From contig JAIXMN010000035.1 of NCBI GenBank assembly GCA_025716815.1, forward strand, positions 1-64,000: a stretch of 64,000 nt of DNA, read 5' to 3'. The DNA comes from Dichotomocladium elegans (lineage: Eukaryota > Mucoromycota > Mucoromycetes > Mucorales > Lichtheimiaceae). Shown here one piece after another: positions 63,230 to 64,000 of the stretch. Numbering within the stretch: position 1 is the stretch's first letter; each line of letters starts with the position of its first letter. The position numbers were made by a program, and so were the translations under genes. The notes beneath the pieces are model-generated. The model had not been told where the DNA came from. It did no database searches and saw only the letters and a program-made list of their open reading frames with translations.

Positions 63230-64000
63230 GGGAACATGCTTCTAACAATGTTGACTCGGATGCTAGTCTCCTCTATTCATCCCAGAGCTACAGGGAGGCT
63301 GGTTCAATCATTATCAACTTGAGCACACCTACGATGCGATTAATGATTTCTATGGCCCTTCATACACCAAGACCATCATCGACTCTGCTCTTGCACAGGG
63401 CGTTTCGATGCTTAACCTGTATATGGTTTATGGCGGAACCAATTGGGGCTCACTTGGTGATCCGTACGTGTGATCTAGACTGGGTCTGTGTTAAAATCGA
63501 TGCGTTTCACTGAGCAATGGAAATAGAGATGTATATACATCATATGACTACTCAGCAAGCATTCGTGAGTATGGCTACATGTCGAACCGCGGCCGCAACG
63601 TACGAGAGAGTCTATTATTTGCTCGGTCGTTTGATCCATACTTTACAAGAACAGCGCGGGTTCCGAAGCGAACAATCAAACCAAGTTTGAAACGTACGAT
63701 TAGTACACAACGCAGTTCTGTAGGTGCAGATCAGGACGTGCTTTTCACGTTCTTCAGAAACTTTAATGACAAAGGTGTCGACCTTTTCGATGTCGCGGTC
63801 CAAATGCCTGAAGGGAACTTCACTCTTCAATGTTTTCTCCCCTACAGAGCTAGTTTTACAGCTGTGGGTAACTACGAAGCAGTGAACGGCGTGCGTTTAC
63901 TCCAGTCAACAATTCCTATTCATCTGCGCATGGTGAACAAGGAGTCCAATGAGGAAGTATGGATAATTGAGCCGAACCAATTTGGTGGTCTTGCACTCGA
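62066..64000 (+). CDS. GH35 beta-galactosidase, 3' end beyond the window
   Basis: Partial gene: exons 62066-62936, 63005-63153, 63267-63463 and 63527 to at least 64000, with consistent phases (564 codons visible). Hydrolyses terminal beta-galactosides. A single hydrophobic segment near the N-terminus (LFATLPVLLSGFIIYC) is a signal peptide or membrane anchor. The catalytic TIM barrel follows: FSAEFHYWRVPDRERW, LVLAAPGPYICAE-type block (FVLAAPGPYICAETQAGGYP), the acid/base Glu in GVQIDNELF (usually IENE(Y/F)), and the nucleophile Glu in IPELQGGWFNHY, then VYGGTNWGSLGDP. The region past 63600 (FTFFRNFNDKGVDLFDVAVQ) is the start of a beta domain. Intron 2 contains a 55-bp CT repeat. Start at the ATG of MAALFSLF; upstream in-frame sequence has no ATG. 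Confidence 0.93.
63173..63227. repeat. CT microsatellite inside a GH35 intron
   Basis: An uninterrupted (CT)n run of about 55 bp, 19 bp into intron 2 of the GH35 gene. It is likely polymorphic and supplies a very long pyrimidine tract. Confidence 0.95.

Overview
This is a eukaryotic window that reads as a filamentous early-diverging fungus, most likely Mucoromycota (Mucorales). That call is an inference from three things seen here: compact genes with many short GT-AG introns (mostly 45-120 nt), a fungal gene set (APSES factor, type III GGPP synthase, YHM2 carrier), and decayed Tc1/mariner and Fanzor-like elements of the kind common in that group. No rRNA, tRNA or CRISPR array was found.

Layout. 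1-2.6 kb: a broken Fanzor-like ORF cut off by a dead Tc1/mariner copy. 2.8-5.3 kb: a RhoGAP protein and mitochondrial ribosomal protein uS12m on +. 7.4-9.0 kb: an intronless PPR protein. 10-14 kb: the nuclear 5'-3' exoribonuclease RAT1/XRN2 on - (15 exons). 16-17.3 kb: GGPP synthase on -. 17.9-20.9 kb: POP5 (RNase P/MRP subunit) enclosed by a 910-bp, almost perfect inverted repeat made of two decayed transposon copies. 22.4-23.7 kb: a PA-TM-RING ubiquitin ligase. 25-27 kb: another Tc1/mariner copy. 27.2-29.2 kb: convergent mitochondrial genes FUN14 (+) and YHM2 (-). 33.9-35.5 kb: an APSES transcription factor. 38.3-42.6 kb: eIF2B gamma and pyruvate kinase on -. 44.9-46.2 kb: a C2H2 zinc-finger factor. 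48.6-60.1 kb: three long - strand genes head to tail: tripeptidyl peptidase II, tubulin cofactor D and a BAF60/RSC6-type SWIB remodeller subunit. 62.1 kb to the edge: a GH35 beta-galactosidase, incomplete.

The genes are mostly unrelated housekeeping genes, not a cluster for one pathway. Themes that recur are mitochondria (uS12m, PPR, FUN14, YHM2), RNA processing (RAT1, POP5), translation (eIF2B gamma) and proteolysis (TPP2, RING ligase). Exon models were built by hand. For all multi-exon genes the reading phase closes across every junction, but no transcript data were available.

The gaps hold at least six related Tc1/mariner relics, some internally deleted, two of which share an unusual GC-rich 3' block. 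The most striking structure is the inverted-repeat cage around POP5; the Fanzor-like remnant is second.
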